This document shows, piece by piece, positions 52,901-60,617 of a stretch of 64,000 nucleotides of DNA (its first letter is position 1; every line of letters starts with the position of its first letter). Under the pieces are notes generated by a model, which saw nothing but the letters and a program-made list of their open reading frames with translations, had not been told where the DNA came from and ran no database searches. The stretch is from assembly GCF_033095805.1 (NCBI RefSeq), contig NZ_CP109901.1, positions 2,790,001-2,854,000 of the forward strand, written 5' to 3'. The translations under genes were made by a program, and so were the position numbers. The stretch is from Serratia sp. UGAL515B_01 (GTDB lineage: Bacteria; Pseudomonadota; Gammaproteobacteria; Enterobacterales; Enterobacteriaceae).

Positions 52901-55900
52901 TGAACAGGCCGGCACCGTTACCGTTACCGCCAACGTCGGCGGTAAAGACGTCAGCGTCGGCATTGACTTTATCGCCGACGGCAGCACCGCCACCGTGACC
53001 GACAACAGCCTCACCGCCGGCAACACCGGCACTACCGTCGCCGATGGCAAGGCCACTAATCCGGTCACCCTGCCGGTGGTCGATGCCAACGGCAACCCGC
53101 TACCGGACTACGAGGTCACCTTTACCGTGACCCAACCGGACGGCAGCGACAGCACCGTCACGGTGAAAACCGACGCCAACGGTATCGCCACCCTGCCGGT
53201 CACCAGTGAACAGGCCGGTACCGTCACCGTCACCACCAACGTCGGCGGTAAAGACGTCAGCGTCGGCATCGACTTTATCGCCGACGGCAGCACCGCCACC
53301 GTAGCCGACGATGCGCTCAAAGCCGGCAACGCCGGCAGCACCGTCGCCGACGGCAAAGCCAGCAACCCGGTTACCCTGCCGGTGGTGGATGCCAACGGCA
53401 ACCCGCTACCGGACTACGAGGTCACCTTTACCGTGACCCAGCCGGACGGCAGCGACAGCACCGTCACGGTGAAAACTGACCAGAACGGTATCGCCACCCT
53501 GCCGGTCACCAGTGAACAGGCCGGTACCGTCACCGTCACCACCAACGTCGGCGGCAAAGACCTCAGCGTCGGCATCGACTTTGTGGCCGACGGCAGCACC
53601 GCCACCGTAGCCGACGATGCGCTTAAAGCCGGCAACGTCGGCAGTACCGTCGCCGACGGCAAAGCCAGCAACCCGGTCACCCTGCCGGTGGTCGACGCCA
53701 ACGGCAACCCGGTACCGGACTTCGAGGTCACCTTTACCGTGACCCAGCCGGACGGCAGCGACAGCACCGTCACGGTGAAAACTGACCAGAACGGTATCGC
53801 CACCCTGCCGGTCACCAGTGAACAGGCCGGTACCGTCACCGTGACCACCAACGTCGGTGGTAAAGACGTCAGCGTCGGCATTGACTTTACTGCCGACGGC
53901 AGCACCGCCACCGTGGCAGACGGTACCCTCAAAGCCGGCAACGCTGGCACTACCGTCGCCGATGGCCAGACCAGTAATACCGTTACCCTGCCGGTGGTCG
54001 ATGCCAACGGCAACCCGGTACCGGATTTTGACGTTACCTTTACCGTCACAGACACCAAAGGGAATAAAATTACGTTTGTTGCGAAGACCGATGAGGAAGG
54101 GATCGCCACCCTGCCGGTCACCAGTGAACAGGCCGGCACCGTCACCGTGACCACCAACGTCGGCGGTAAAGACGTCAGCGTCGAACTTGACTTTATCGCT
54201 GACAGCAGCACCGCCACCATTGCCGACAACAGCCTGACCGCCACCAACAGCGGCAATACCCCAGCGGATGGCCAAACCAGCAATACCGTTACCCTGCCGG
54301 TGGTCGACGCCAACGGCAACCCGGTACCGGACTTCGAGGTCACCTTTAAAGTCATCGATGCCAACGGCACCACCACCGATGTGGTGGTCAAGACCGATGC
54401 CAACGGCATCGCCACCCTGCCGGCGGAAAATACCACCAGCAGCAAGGCCGGTAACGTCACCATCAGCACCCAGATCGATGGCAAAGACGCCAGCGTCACG
54501 CTCAGCTTTGTCGCCGACAGTAGCACCGCCACCATTGCCGACAACAGCCTGACCGCCACCAACAGCGGCAATACCCCAGCGGATGGCCAAACCCGCAATA
54601 CCGTTACCCTGCCGGTGGTGGATGCCAACGGCAACCCGGTACCGGATTTTGAAGTCACCTTTAAAGTCATCGATGCCAACGGCACCACCACCGATGTGGT
54701 GGTCAAGACCGATGCCAACGGCATCGCCACCCTGCCGGCGGAAAATACCACCAGCAGCAAGGCCGGTAACGTCACCATCAGCACCCAGATCGATGGCAAA
54801 GACGCCAGCGTCACACTCAGCTTTGTCGCTGACAGCAGCACCGCCACCATTGCCGACAACAGCCTGACCGCCACCAACAGCGGCAGTACCCCAGCGGATG
54901 GCCAAACCCGCAATACCGTTACCCTGCCGGTGGTCGACGCCAACGGCAACCCGGTACCGGACTTCGAGGTCACCTTTAAAGTCATCGATGCCAACGGCAC
55001 CACCACCGATGTGGTGGTCAAGACCGATGCCAACGGCATCGCCACCCTGCCGGCGGAAAATACCACCAGCAGCAAGGCCGGTAACGTCACCATCAGCACC
55101 CAGATCGATGGCAAAGACGCCAGCGTCACGCTCAGCTTTGTCGCCGACAGTAGCACCGCCACCATTGCCGACAACAGCCTGACCGCCACCAACAGCGGCA
55201 GTACCCCAGCGGATGGCCAAACCAGCAATACCGTTACCCTGCCGGTGGTCGACGCCAACGGCAACCCGGTACCGGACTTCGAGGTCACCTTTAAAGTCAT
55301 CGATGCCAACGGCACCACCACCGATGTGGTGGTCAAGACCGATGCCAACGGCATCGCCACCCTGCCGGCGGAAAATACCACCAGCAGCAAGGCCGGTAAC
55401 GTCACCATCAGCACCCAGATCGATGGCAAAGACGCCAGCGTCACACTCAGCTTTGTCGCCGACAGCAGCACCACCACCATTGCCGACAACAGCCTGACCG
55501 CCACCAACAGCGGCAGTACCCCAGCGGATGGACAAACCAGCAATACCGTTACCCTGCCGGTGGTCGACGCCAACGGCAACCCGGTACCGGACTTCGAGGT
55601 CACCTTTAAAGTCATCGATGCCAACGGCACCACCACCGATGTGGTGGTCAAGACCGATGCCAACGGCATCGCCACCCTGCCGGCGGAAAATACCACCAGC
55701 AGCAAGGCCGGTAACGTCACCATCAGCACCCAGATCGATGGCAAAGACGCCAGCGTCACGCTCAACTTTGTCGCTGACAGCAGCACCGCCACCATTGCCG
55801 ACAACAGCCTCACCGCCGCCAACAGCGGCAATACCCCGGCCGACGGCGAAACCAGCAATACCGTTACCCTGCCGGTGGTGGATGCCAACGGCAACCCGGT

Positions 55901-58742
55901 ACCGGACTTCGAAGTCACCTTTAAAGTCACCGATGCCAACGGCACCACCACCGATGTGGTGGTCAAGACCGATGCCAACGGCATCGCCACCCTGCCGGCG
56001 GAAAATACCACCAGCAGCAAGGCCGGTAACGTCACCATCAGCACCCAGATCGACGGCAAAGACGCCAGCGTCACGCTCAACTTTGTCGCCGACAGCAGCA
56101 CCGCCACCATTGCCGACAACAGCCTCACCGCCGCCAACAACGGCAATACCCCGGCAGATGGCCAAACCAGCAATACCGTTACCTTGCCGGTGGTCGACGC
56201 CAACGGCAACCCGGTACCGGATTTTGAAGTCACCTTTAAAGTCACCGATGCCAACGGCACCACCACCGATGTGGTGGTCAAGACCGATGACAACGGCATC
56301 GCCACCCTGCCGGCGGAAAATACCACCAGCAGCAAAGCGGGGACGATCACCATTACCACTGAAGTGGGCAGCAAAGATGCCAGCGTAGAACTGACCTTTG
56401 TGGGAGATGCCAACACGGCGATATTGGGTGCCGGCAATAACGCCAGTGCATTGCAACTGACACTGGATAACAGCATCGTTGGCGACAACAACATCGCCCA
56501 AGTGACGCTGCTCGATGAAAATAATAATGCTGTTCCGAATGTTACTGTGACCTTTAGCAGTGATACGGATAACACCATTAGTGGGCAAGTGACCACTAAT
56601 GAGTACGGCGTAGCGCAATTAGATTTTACCAGCCTGATCGCCGGTAAGCAGAATATTACCGCCTCAATAACCGTTAACGGTAAAACCAGCACAGTCACTG
56701 CTATGAGTACATTTGCTGCTGCACCGTTAAACCTTGCTCTAGTGACTCCACAATGGTCGACTTCAACCAGCGGATATGCCTCTAACATGGCAAAAGTGGG
56801 AGATAAAATCACCTTAACATTATCGGGTATTACCAATACGATCAAAGACAAGAACGAACTTGCTCAGAATAGAGTCGTTACTTTTGAAGTGATCAAAACA
56901 CAGAACCGACAAGGGAATACGTTTAGTAATGATGGTGGAATATTACTCAACGATACCGAGATCTCCACCTTCCAGGGCAAAACAAATGAGCAAGGCGATC
57001 TCACCCTAACCATTACCTCACCTGATGGCCAAGGGGTCGATACCTATATCAGAGTCGTACCTGATGTAGGAGCACCAAGAGACATGGGCTTTGTGCGTTT
57101 TACCACGGTAAAAAGTCCCGATACCCCTCTGGCAAATATGTGGGGCCATATGCCAAATACGCTAACAGCATCTGGTAGCATCTTCCAACGTCCATATCTT
57201 GCAGCAGAGAAACCTGATGCCTTCTCTACTTTAACCGTTGATAACGAAACCTGGGGAATGTTTACTCATAGTCAAGCTAGCAATATGTGTACCCTGCCAA
57301 CCAGCAATCAATTAATAAATTTATATAACGCTTACCCCTCAGGCAAACTGAACTCTGTTAATGGATGGCTAATTAATAATCAAGTTTATCGTTCATCGGT
57401 AAAATCCCCATCGGGCCAGTACTATTACGTATACATGGATAGAGGTACTGCGAGCTATAACTCTACGGGTAATGAGAAGGGCTACAATGTTAGCTGTTTA
57501 CTCAGTCCCCCTCTTAAAGCCGACATAGCTAGCGCGACAATTGAGAGTGGTGCTTTGAGTATCATTACTGATAACCAGCTCGCCAATGGTTTTACACCTA
57601 ACCAGGTAGAAGTTTTTGTTACCGATAAAAACGGCGTAGTCGTCCCTAATGAAACTGTTAGGTTCACATCTAACGATGGCGCTATTTTTGCCAATAATGG
57701 AGAAGCCACCACAGATAGCGAAGGGAAGGCTCGTATCACCCTTACGAATACTAAAGCGGGTAACGCCAACGTTACGGCAACTATCAATGGAAACTCTCAA
57801 ACAGTAACCACTACCTTCAAGGCAGATATTTCCACCGTGAAGATGAACGGTGCTCTGGTACTTAAGAGCCAAGATAATCAGGTCGCGAATAACGTCGCTG
57901 AACACGAAGTGGTGTTAACACTGCTAGATGAGAATAATAATCCGTTGCCAAGCCAGACGGTCACCTTTACCGTCAAGGGTGACACCTCCGGTGTCGAGCT
58001 TTCGACACAAAGCCTCGGGGAGACAGACGTAGAAGGCAAGGTAACCGCAAGCTTTAAGAGTACAAAGGCAGAGACCTTTACTGTCACCGCGGTGTTGACT
58101 AATAACAGCAGCAGACAGGCCACCACCAAAGCGACCTTTATTGGCGATGCAAGCACCGCGAAAATCATCGCCACTGGATTGACCTCGCTGACGAACAATC
58201 AGGTGGCCAATAACACCGCCAAAAACAAGGTACAGGCCAAAATCCTTGACGCAAATAATAATCCCGTGTCGGGAGTTGAAGTCACCTTTACCACACCGGA
58301 AGCAACGCTTGCAGGCACCGTCAATAACAAGAAGGTCGCCACTGGTATCGACGGCGTGGCACAACTGGAATTTGCCAATACCAAGGCAGGTGTATTTAGA
58401 ATTACTGCGACGGTAACGTCGCCAACAGCGGGCACCACCTCGGATTATGAAGATGTGACCTTCGCACCTTATGTATTAACCACGACGCCAAATGCTTATG
58501 GAAGTGGCAATATCCCTGCGGGCTATGACGAGGTTTATTATTCAACAGCAAATGCTAACTGGTTCAAGGATCTTACATTGCCAAACAATGGAGTGGCCGG
58601 TAATAAAATCACTGTCACATCTAAGGCAACGTATGATTCCATTCTGAGTAAAACGAATACTGATATGGCAACGGACTTAACCATAAAGACCAATACCACT
58701 TATGTATTCATCTATGATGGTACCGTCTGGAAAAAACAATAG
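46911..58742 (+). CDS. Giant inverse autotransporter adhesin (invasin/intimin family)
   Basis: Predicted outer-membrane adhesin of 3,943 residues. ATG 46911 (MKKRRFPKSKKTLALFKKTK) has GGGGA 8 bp upstream; an in-frame ATG at 46890 adds seven residues. A long basic signal peptide ends near AVMA (about 58). The invasin-type beta-barrel covers about 106-360, with no LysM visible. About two non-repetitive Ig-like domains follow (360-620), then 18 Ig-like units of 102 residues (about 624-2460) and seven of 105 residues (about 2460-3190). After two more divergent Ig-like segments comes a lectin-like region (about 3400-3535) with C3460 and C3529, the only cysteines in the protein. Three further Ig-like domains and an unfamiliar tip of about 80 residues ending YDGTVWKKQ complete it. 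The barrel should insert first and export the C-terminal passenger as a very long stalk. No other secretion gene adjoins it. Confidence 0.93.
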   Translation: MKKRRFPKSKKTLALFKKTKSTRKNFRKSKVSVSLAWANIVTQALFPLGVAFTPAVMAETTDRKRTASRGEQATATAASRLANVLTSNDATQSAENLARGVATSKGNEAVQEWLNQFGSAKVQLDLDNDLALNGSQIDALFALEDTPSALTFSQLGLRSDADGDLTLNLGVGKRHFLDTQMFGYNLFLDRDIQGQHSRGGLGAEYMRDNLRLSTNTYLALDGWKDSKNLAGYNEKAASGFDVRAEGYIPALPQLGAKVAYEQYFGENVGLFGKDKLQSNPHAMSFGVNYTPIPLVTFGVDHKQGTQGMQDTQFNLAFNYAFGTAFSKQIQASNVAAKRSLAGSRYDLVDRNNEIVLQYQEQIQLSVSLPPSLQGNAGQTLSLQVKTTSKNGVTRYEWDDSLLAAAKGKVTGSGSHWQVTLPAYIPGGNNSYPLSLVVYDKAGNKSQVAQTQILVTGYGIDGMQATLQSSQTTLPADSQSNTTIVLTLSDPNQQPVTGIAGSIQLVGEFEAQQSVPVTPRAARMSKQSKSSGKVTAVTTPATQEYTLSRVTESPEQPGTYLATLTAGNLMGVVNMTAIVEGTPLANTNAKVTLVSSLPEAAIADNALTASNSGSTVADGKTSNPVTLPVVDANGNPLPDFEVTFTVTQPDGSDSTVTVKTDQNGIATLPVTSEQAGTVTVTTNVGGKDVSVGIDFTADGSTATVTDAALKAGNAGTTVADGKATNPVTLPVVDANGNPVPDFEVTFTVTQPDGSDSTVTVKTDQNGIATLPVTSEQAGTVTVTTNVGGKDVSVGIDFTADGSTATVTDNSLTAGNTGTTVADGKATNPVTLPVVDANGNPLPDYEVTFTVTQPDGSDSTVTVKTDANGIATLPVTSEQAGTVTVTTNVGGKDVSVGIDFVADDSTATVADDALKAGNVGTTVADGKATNPVTLPVVDANGNPVPDFEVTFTVTQPDGSDNTVTVKTDQNGIATLPVTSEQAGTVTVTTNVGGKDVSVGIDFVADGSTATVADNSLKAGNAGSTVADGKATNPVTLPVVDANGNPVPDFGVTFTVTQPDGSETNVTVKTDQNGIATLPVTSEQAGTVTVTTNVGGKDVSVGIDFTADGSTATVTDGTLKAGNAGTTVADGKASNPVTLPVVDANGNPVPDFEVTFTVTQPDGSDSTVTVKTDANGMATLPVTSEQAGTVTVTTNVGGKDVSVGIDFIADDSTATVTDGTLKAGNTGSTVADGKASNPVTLPVVDANGNPVPDFEVTFTVTQPDGSETNVTVKTDQNGIATLPVTSEQAGTVTVTTNVGGKDVSVGIDFIADGSTATVTDNSLTAGNTGSTVADGKATNPVTLPVVDANGNPVPDFEVTFTVTQPDGSETNVTVKTDQNGIATLPVTSEQAGTVTVTTNVGGKDVSVGIDFTADGSTATVTDGTLKAGNTGSTVADGQASNPVTLPVFDANGNPVPDFEVTFTVTQPDGSETNVTVKTDTNGIATLPVTSEQAGTVTVTTNVGGKDLSVGIDFIADGSTATVTDNSLTAGNTGSTVADGKATNPVTLPVVDANGNPVPDFEVTFTVTQPDGSETNVTVKTDQNGIATLPITSEQAGTVTVTTNVGGKDVSVGIDFIADGSTATVTDNSLTAGNTGSTVADGKATNPVTLPVVDANGNPVPDFEVTFTVTQPDGSETNVTVKTDTNGIATLPVTSEQAGTVTVTTNVGGKDLSVGIDFIADGSTATVTDNSLTAGNTGSTVADGKATNPVTLPVVDANGNPVPDFEVTFTVTQPDGSETNVTVKTDQNGIATLPITSEQAGTVTVTTNVGGKDVSVGIDFIADGSTATVTDNSLTAGNTGSTVADGKATNPVTLPVVDANGNPVPDFEVTFTVTQPDGSDSTVTVKTDANGIATLPVTSEQAGTVTVTTNVGGKDVSVGIDFTADGSTATVTDAALKAGNAGTTVADGKATNPVTLPVVDANGNPLPDYEVTFTVTQPDGSDSTVTVKTDQNGIATLPVTSEQAGTVTVTANVGGKDVSVGIDFIADGSTATVTDNSLTAGNTGTTVADGKATNPVTLPVVDANGNPLPDYEVTFTVTQPDGSDSTVTVKTDANGIATLPVTSEQAGTVTVTTNVGGKDVSVGIDFIADGSTATVADDALKAGNAGSTVADGKASNPVTLPVVDANGNPLPDYEVTFTVTQPDGSDSTVTVKTDQNGIATLPVTSEQAGTVTVTTNVGGKDLSVGIDFVADGSTATVADDALKAGNVGSTVADGKASNPVTLPVVDANGNPVPDFEVTFTVTQPDGSDSTVTVKTDQNGIATLPVTSEQAGTVTVTTNVGGKDVSVGIDFTADGSTATVADGTLKAGNAGTTVADGQTSNTVTLPVVDANGNPVPDFDVTFTVTDTKGNKITFVAKTDEEGIATLPVTSEQAGTVTVTTNVGGKDVSVELDFIADSSTATIADNSLTATNSGNTPADGQTSNTVTLPVVDANGNPVPDFEVTFKVIDANGTTTDVVVKTDANGIATLPAENTTSSKAGNVTISTQIDGKDASVTLSFVADSSTATIADNSLTATNSGNTPADGQTRNTVTLPVVDANGNPVPDFEVTFKVIDANGTTTDVVVKTDANGIATLPAENTTSSKAGNVTISTQIDGKDASVTLSFVADSSTATIADNSLTATNSGSTPADGQTRNTVTLPVVDANGNPVPDFEVTFKVIDANGTTTDVVVKTDANGIATLPAENTTSSKAGNVTISTQIDGKDASVTLSFVADSSTATIADNSLTATNSGSTPADGQTSNTVTLPVVDANGNPVPDFEVTFKVIDANGTTTDVVVKTDANGIATLPAENTTSSKAGNVTISTQIDGKDASVTLSFVADSSTTTIADNSLTATNSGSTPADGQTSNTVTLPVVDANGNPVPDFEVTFKVIDANGTTTDVVVKTDANGIATLPAENTTSSKAGNVTISTQIDGKDASVTLNFVADSSTATIADNSLTAANSGNTPADGETSNTVTLPVVDANGNPVPDFEVTFKVTDANGTTTDVVVKTDANGIATLPAENTTSSKAGNVTISTQIDGKDASVTLNFVADSSTATIADNSLTAANNGNTPADGQTSNTVTLPVVDANGNPVPDFEVTFKVTDANGTTTDVVVKTDDNGIATLPAENTTSSKAGTITITTEVGSKDASVELTFVGDANTAILGAGNNASALQLTLDNSIVGDNNIAQVTLLDENNNAVPNVTVTFSSDTDNTISGQVTTNEYGVAQLDFTSLIAGKQNITASITVNGKTSTVTAMSTFAAAPLNLALVTPQWSTSTSGYASNMAKVGDKITLTLSGITNTIKDKNELAQNRVVTFEVIKTQNRQGNTFSNDGGILLNDTEISTFQGKTNEQGDLTLTITSPDGQGVDTYIRVVPDVGAPRDMGFVRFTTVKSPDTPLANMWGHMPNTLTASGSIFQRPYLAAEKPDAFSTLTVDNETWGMFTHSQASNMCTLPTSNQLINLYNAYPSGKLNSVNGWLINNQVYRSSVKSPSGQYYYVYMDRGTASYNSTGNEKGYNVSCLLSPPLKADIASATIESGALSIITDNQLANGFTPNQVEVFVTDKNGVVVPNETVRFTSNDGAIFANNGEATTDSEGKARITLTNTKAGNANVTATINGNSQTVTTTFKADISTVKMNGALVLKSQDNQVANNVAEHEVVLTLLDENNNPLPSQTVTFTVKGDTSGVELSTQSLGETDVEGKVTASFKSTKAETFTVTAVLTNNSSRQATTKATFIGDASTAKIIATGLTSLTNNQVANNTAKNKVQAKILDANNNPVSGVEVTFTTPEATLAGTVNNKKVATGIDGVAQLEFANTKAGVFRITATVTSPTAGTTSDYEDVTFAPYVLTTTPNAYGSGNIPAGYDEVYYSTANANWFKDLTLPNNGVAGNKITVTSKATYDSILSKTNTDMATDLTIKTNTTYVFIYDGTVWKKQ
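48781..54288 (+). repeat. Tandem array A: 18 units of 306 bp
   Basis: The landmark TCACCCTGCCGGTGGT recurs exactly every 306 bp from 48781 to 53983 (18 units, 102 codons each). Each encodes a Big_1-type Ig-like module with VTLPVVDANGNP, FTVTQPDGS, NGIATLPVTSEQAGTVTV and GGKDVSVGIDF. Units differ at a limited set of positions (SDSTV/SETNV, DQNG/DANG/DTNG, PDFEV/PDYEV). The last unit is chimeric: its middle reads DTKGNKITFVAKTDEEG. The array is much richer in G+C than the flanks. Confidence 0.95.
54289..56493 (+). repeat. Tandem array B: 7 units of 315 bp
   Basis: The same landmark continues at 54289, 54604, 54919, 55234, 55549, 55864 and 56179 with a 315-bp period (105 codons). The units encode FKVIDANGTTTDVVVKTD, ATLPAENTTSSKAGNVTIST and QIDGKDASVTLSFVADSS. 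The first five are almost identical; the last two carry FKVTDANG and the final one diverges from about 56330. Confidence 0.95.
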
Positions 58743-59058
58743 GGGGGTAATTTTCTACGATGATGATGCATGGATACCCATAACGGCACGGCCGCTGCAT
58801 TGATGAAGATAACGGGTTCTGCTTCATGTAGTATCGGTTCGCCGTTTGGGTTCATGCGCCGAAGCTACGGCCCAAGGTAGGCGGCACTGCGTAGTGTCGC
58901 CTACTTATCGGTTATTTCAGTATTTATTTGAATTAGCAGCACATACAGAAACGGTGTCATGTCCTCTGGTGTAAGAAATGCCTTGAAAAAACCAAGTCTT
59001 TCCCCTATGTAATCATTGCCGTCTGCCATTTTGGTAGCTTTAGTTAAGGAGAATAACT
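58743..59058. other. Region after the adhesin gene, with hairpin
   Basis: 316 bp. A strong inverted repeat GTAGGCGGCACT-GCGT-AGTGTCGCCTAC (58877-58904, one G-U position) could end the adhesin transcript, although no U-run follows at once. TAAGGAGA at its end is the ribosome binding site of the next gene. Confidence 0.5.
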
Positions 59059-59274
59059 ATGTTAGAAAACTATTTTGGTTCTGCCCCCAACACGACAGAA
59101 GAGCAAAAACGCAGGTTGCTGGCTGTGCAAGCAGCACTAGAGCTATTGAAAGCCACGTTGTCTGATACCAACGATGGCAACGGTGTAGAATACCAACTGA
59201 AAACAGCGGAAAAGTACGTCTCCTCCCTTGCCGATGCCATTCAAACTGCGGTAGAGAAAGAGAGAAAAAAGTAG
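59059..59274 (+). CDS. Orphan 71-aa hypothetical protein
   Basis: I do not recognise this family. The ATG has a strong Shine-Dalgarno (TAAGGAGA, 7 bp upstream), and the frame looks genuinely coding. The 71 residues are hydrophilic and predicted mostly helical (EEQKRRLLAVQAALELLKAT, EYQLKTAEKYVSSLADAIQT), with a lysine/arginine C-terminus and no signal peptide, cysteine or membrane segment. It could be a small cytosolic helical-bundle protein. No operon partner is evident. Confidence 0.7.
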   Translation: MLENYFGSAPNTTEEQKRRLLAVQAALELLKATLSDTNDGNGVEYQLKTAEKYVSSLADAIQTAVEKERKK

Positions 59275-59499
59275 ATTAGGCAACTTGCGCAATGTTGCAA
59301 CCCAATGTTGCGTAAGTATTTCCTCTCGCACTTACCCTCTTATCGATCTGCCCACGTACGCCAAGTACACCACGGCGCACTATCCTGATTAATCCAGTAT
59401 CTGCTGTGCCAATGGCCCCCACATACCGGAGATCGTTCACCGCTTCTAGTCACGTCAATGCATACTGGAAAAACGATAAAACCGGTGGAAAACATTTTT

Positions 59500-60462
59500 T
59501 CAAAGAACAACGTTATCCTTCCGTAAGTCTTTACGTTTTTCGTTGCGCACCACGTTTACCCACCAGATACCCAAACATACCAGTGCCAAGGCCATCGCAT
59601 AACGCCATTCAGCAATGCTTTCCTGTAAAAAAATAGCCGAGAGTACCGCGCCTGAAACCGGGACCAAGAAGTTAAAAGGGGCAACCATTCCTACCCGATT
59701 ATATTTCAGCAATAGACTCCAGAGTGCGAAAGCCACCGATGACAACAATGCTAAATAACCCATATTCGCGATCGATTGCCAGCCATGAAAAACCAGCGTT
59801 CCTCCTGACCAATAGCCCCCTAATGTAAGCACCACACCTCCTAATGCCAATTGCCAGCCGGTCATGATCGTTGGATCGATTGTTTGCGAAATACGTTTGC
59901 CATATAAGGACGAAGCAGAAAGGATAAACGCGGCCAACACCACGAAACCATCCCCTAACCAGCTGAAACCAAAGTCCATCGATTGACTGTTAAAGTTCAC
60001 CACCATCACCCCGATGAAACCCAGTACACAACCGACGATCTTATTGATACTCAAACGGTCATTTTTATAAATAAAATGCGCCAAAAGCACGCTGAAAAAA
60101 GTACCGGTTGCATTCATGATCGCCCCTTTTACCCCGGTAGTGAAGGCCAGACCGATATAAAAGAAGGTGTATTGCAACGCCGTTTGGGTTATCCCCAGAA
60201 CAATAAGCTGCAAATATTGGTGCCGTGACAACCTTGCTATAGACTTACCCTGCCAAAAGGCAAACAGCAGCAGAAATCCCCCAGCTATAACAAAGCGATA
60301 ACCGGCAAAAATAATCTTATCCGGAAGATTGTCTGTAGAGATCTGAAAGATTTCATAGCCGTTTTTAATTGCCGGATACGCACTACCCCACAGCAAACAA
60401 CAGAACGTAGCACACACCCACACGAATTTTCTCTGAGAGAAAAGAGACTCGTCAGTTTTCAC
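59500..60462 (-). CDS. EamA/DMT-family transporter
   Basis: Inner-membrane drug/metabolite transporter with two EamA repeats and about ten hydrophobic helices; substrate unknown. The GTG at 60462 (MKTDESLFSQRKFVWV) has GAGGAACAGG upstream and gives 320 residues. An upstream open stretch to 60561 lacks a Shine-Dalgarno. Conserved features include CLLWGSAYPAIKNG at the first helix, GVKGAIMNATGTFFSVLLAH in the first repeat and APFNFLVPVSGAVLSAIFL in the second. It is divergent from the yeaK-like gene, with a shared 155-bp promoter region. Confidence 0.88.
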   Translation of the reverse strand: MKTDESLFSQRKFVWVCATFCCLLWGSAYPAIKNGYEIFQISTDNLPDKIIFAGYRFVIAGGFLLLFAFWQGKSIARLSRHQYLQLIVLGITQTALQYTFFYIGLAFTTGVKGAIMNATGTFFSVLLAHFIYKNDRLSINKIVGCVLGFIGVMVVNFNSQSMDFGFSWLGDGFVVLAAFILSASSLYGKRISQTIDPTIMTGWQLALGGVVLTLGGYWSGGTLVFHGWQSIANMGYLALLSSVAFALWSLLLKYNRVGMVAPFNFLVPVSGAVLSAIFLQESIAEWRYAMALALVCLGIWWVNVVRNEKRKDLRKDNVVL

Positions 60463-60617
60463 ACCTGTTCCTCTAAAAACGAACTGCCGTTTCAAAAAAC
60501 TATTATCTGGTAAAACAAAAAAATTGCTACCGTTAAAAGAACCAGGTAGTTTTTCAAACACAGTGTCGTACTATGGTATGAGAGCTAATAACACCAATAG
60601 ACCAAGGAAAACCCTAC

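Noticed and set aside
53857..56388. Second plus-strand frames rich in Pro, Trp and Thr inside array B.
   Set aside because: Out-of-frame copies of the repeat unit, each ending at the same place in every unit; no start signals.
48781..56493. Possible CRISPR or satellite array.
   Set aside because: The units are 306/315 bp, multiples of three, without spacers, and encode Ig-like modules in one continuous frame.
48584..56851. Very long open frames on the minus strand across the adhesin repeats, including stretches of more than 1,000 codons (49436-52789, 53406-56618, 53414-56851).
   Set aside because: They arise because one stop-free 306/315-bp unit is repeated in phase. Their translations are low-complexity mirrors of the plus-strand repeat, and the plus frame has a barrel, signal peptide and ribosome binding site.
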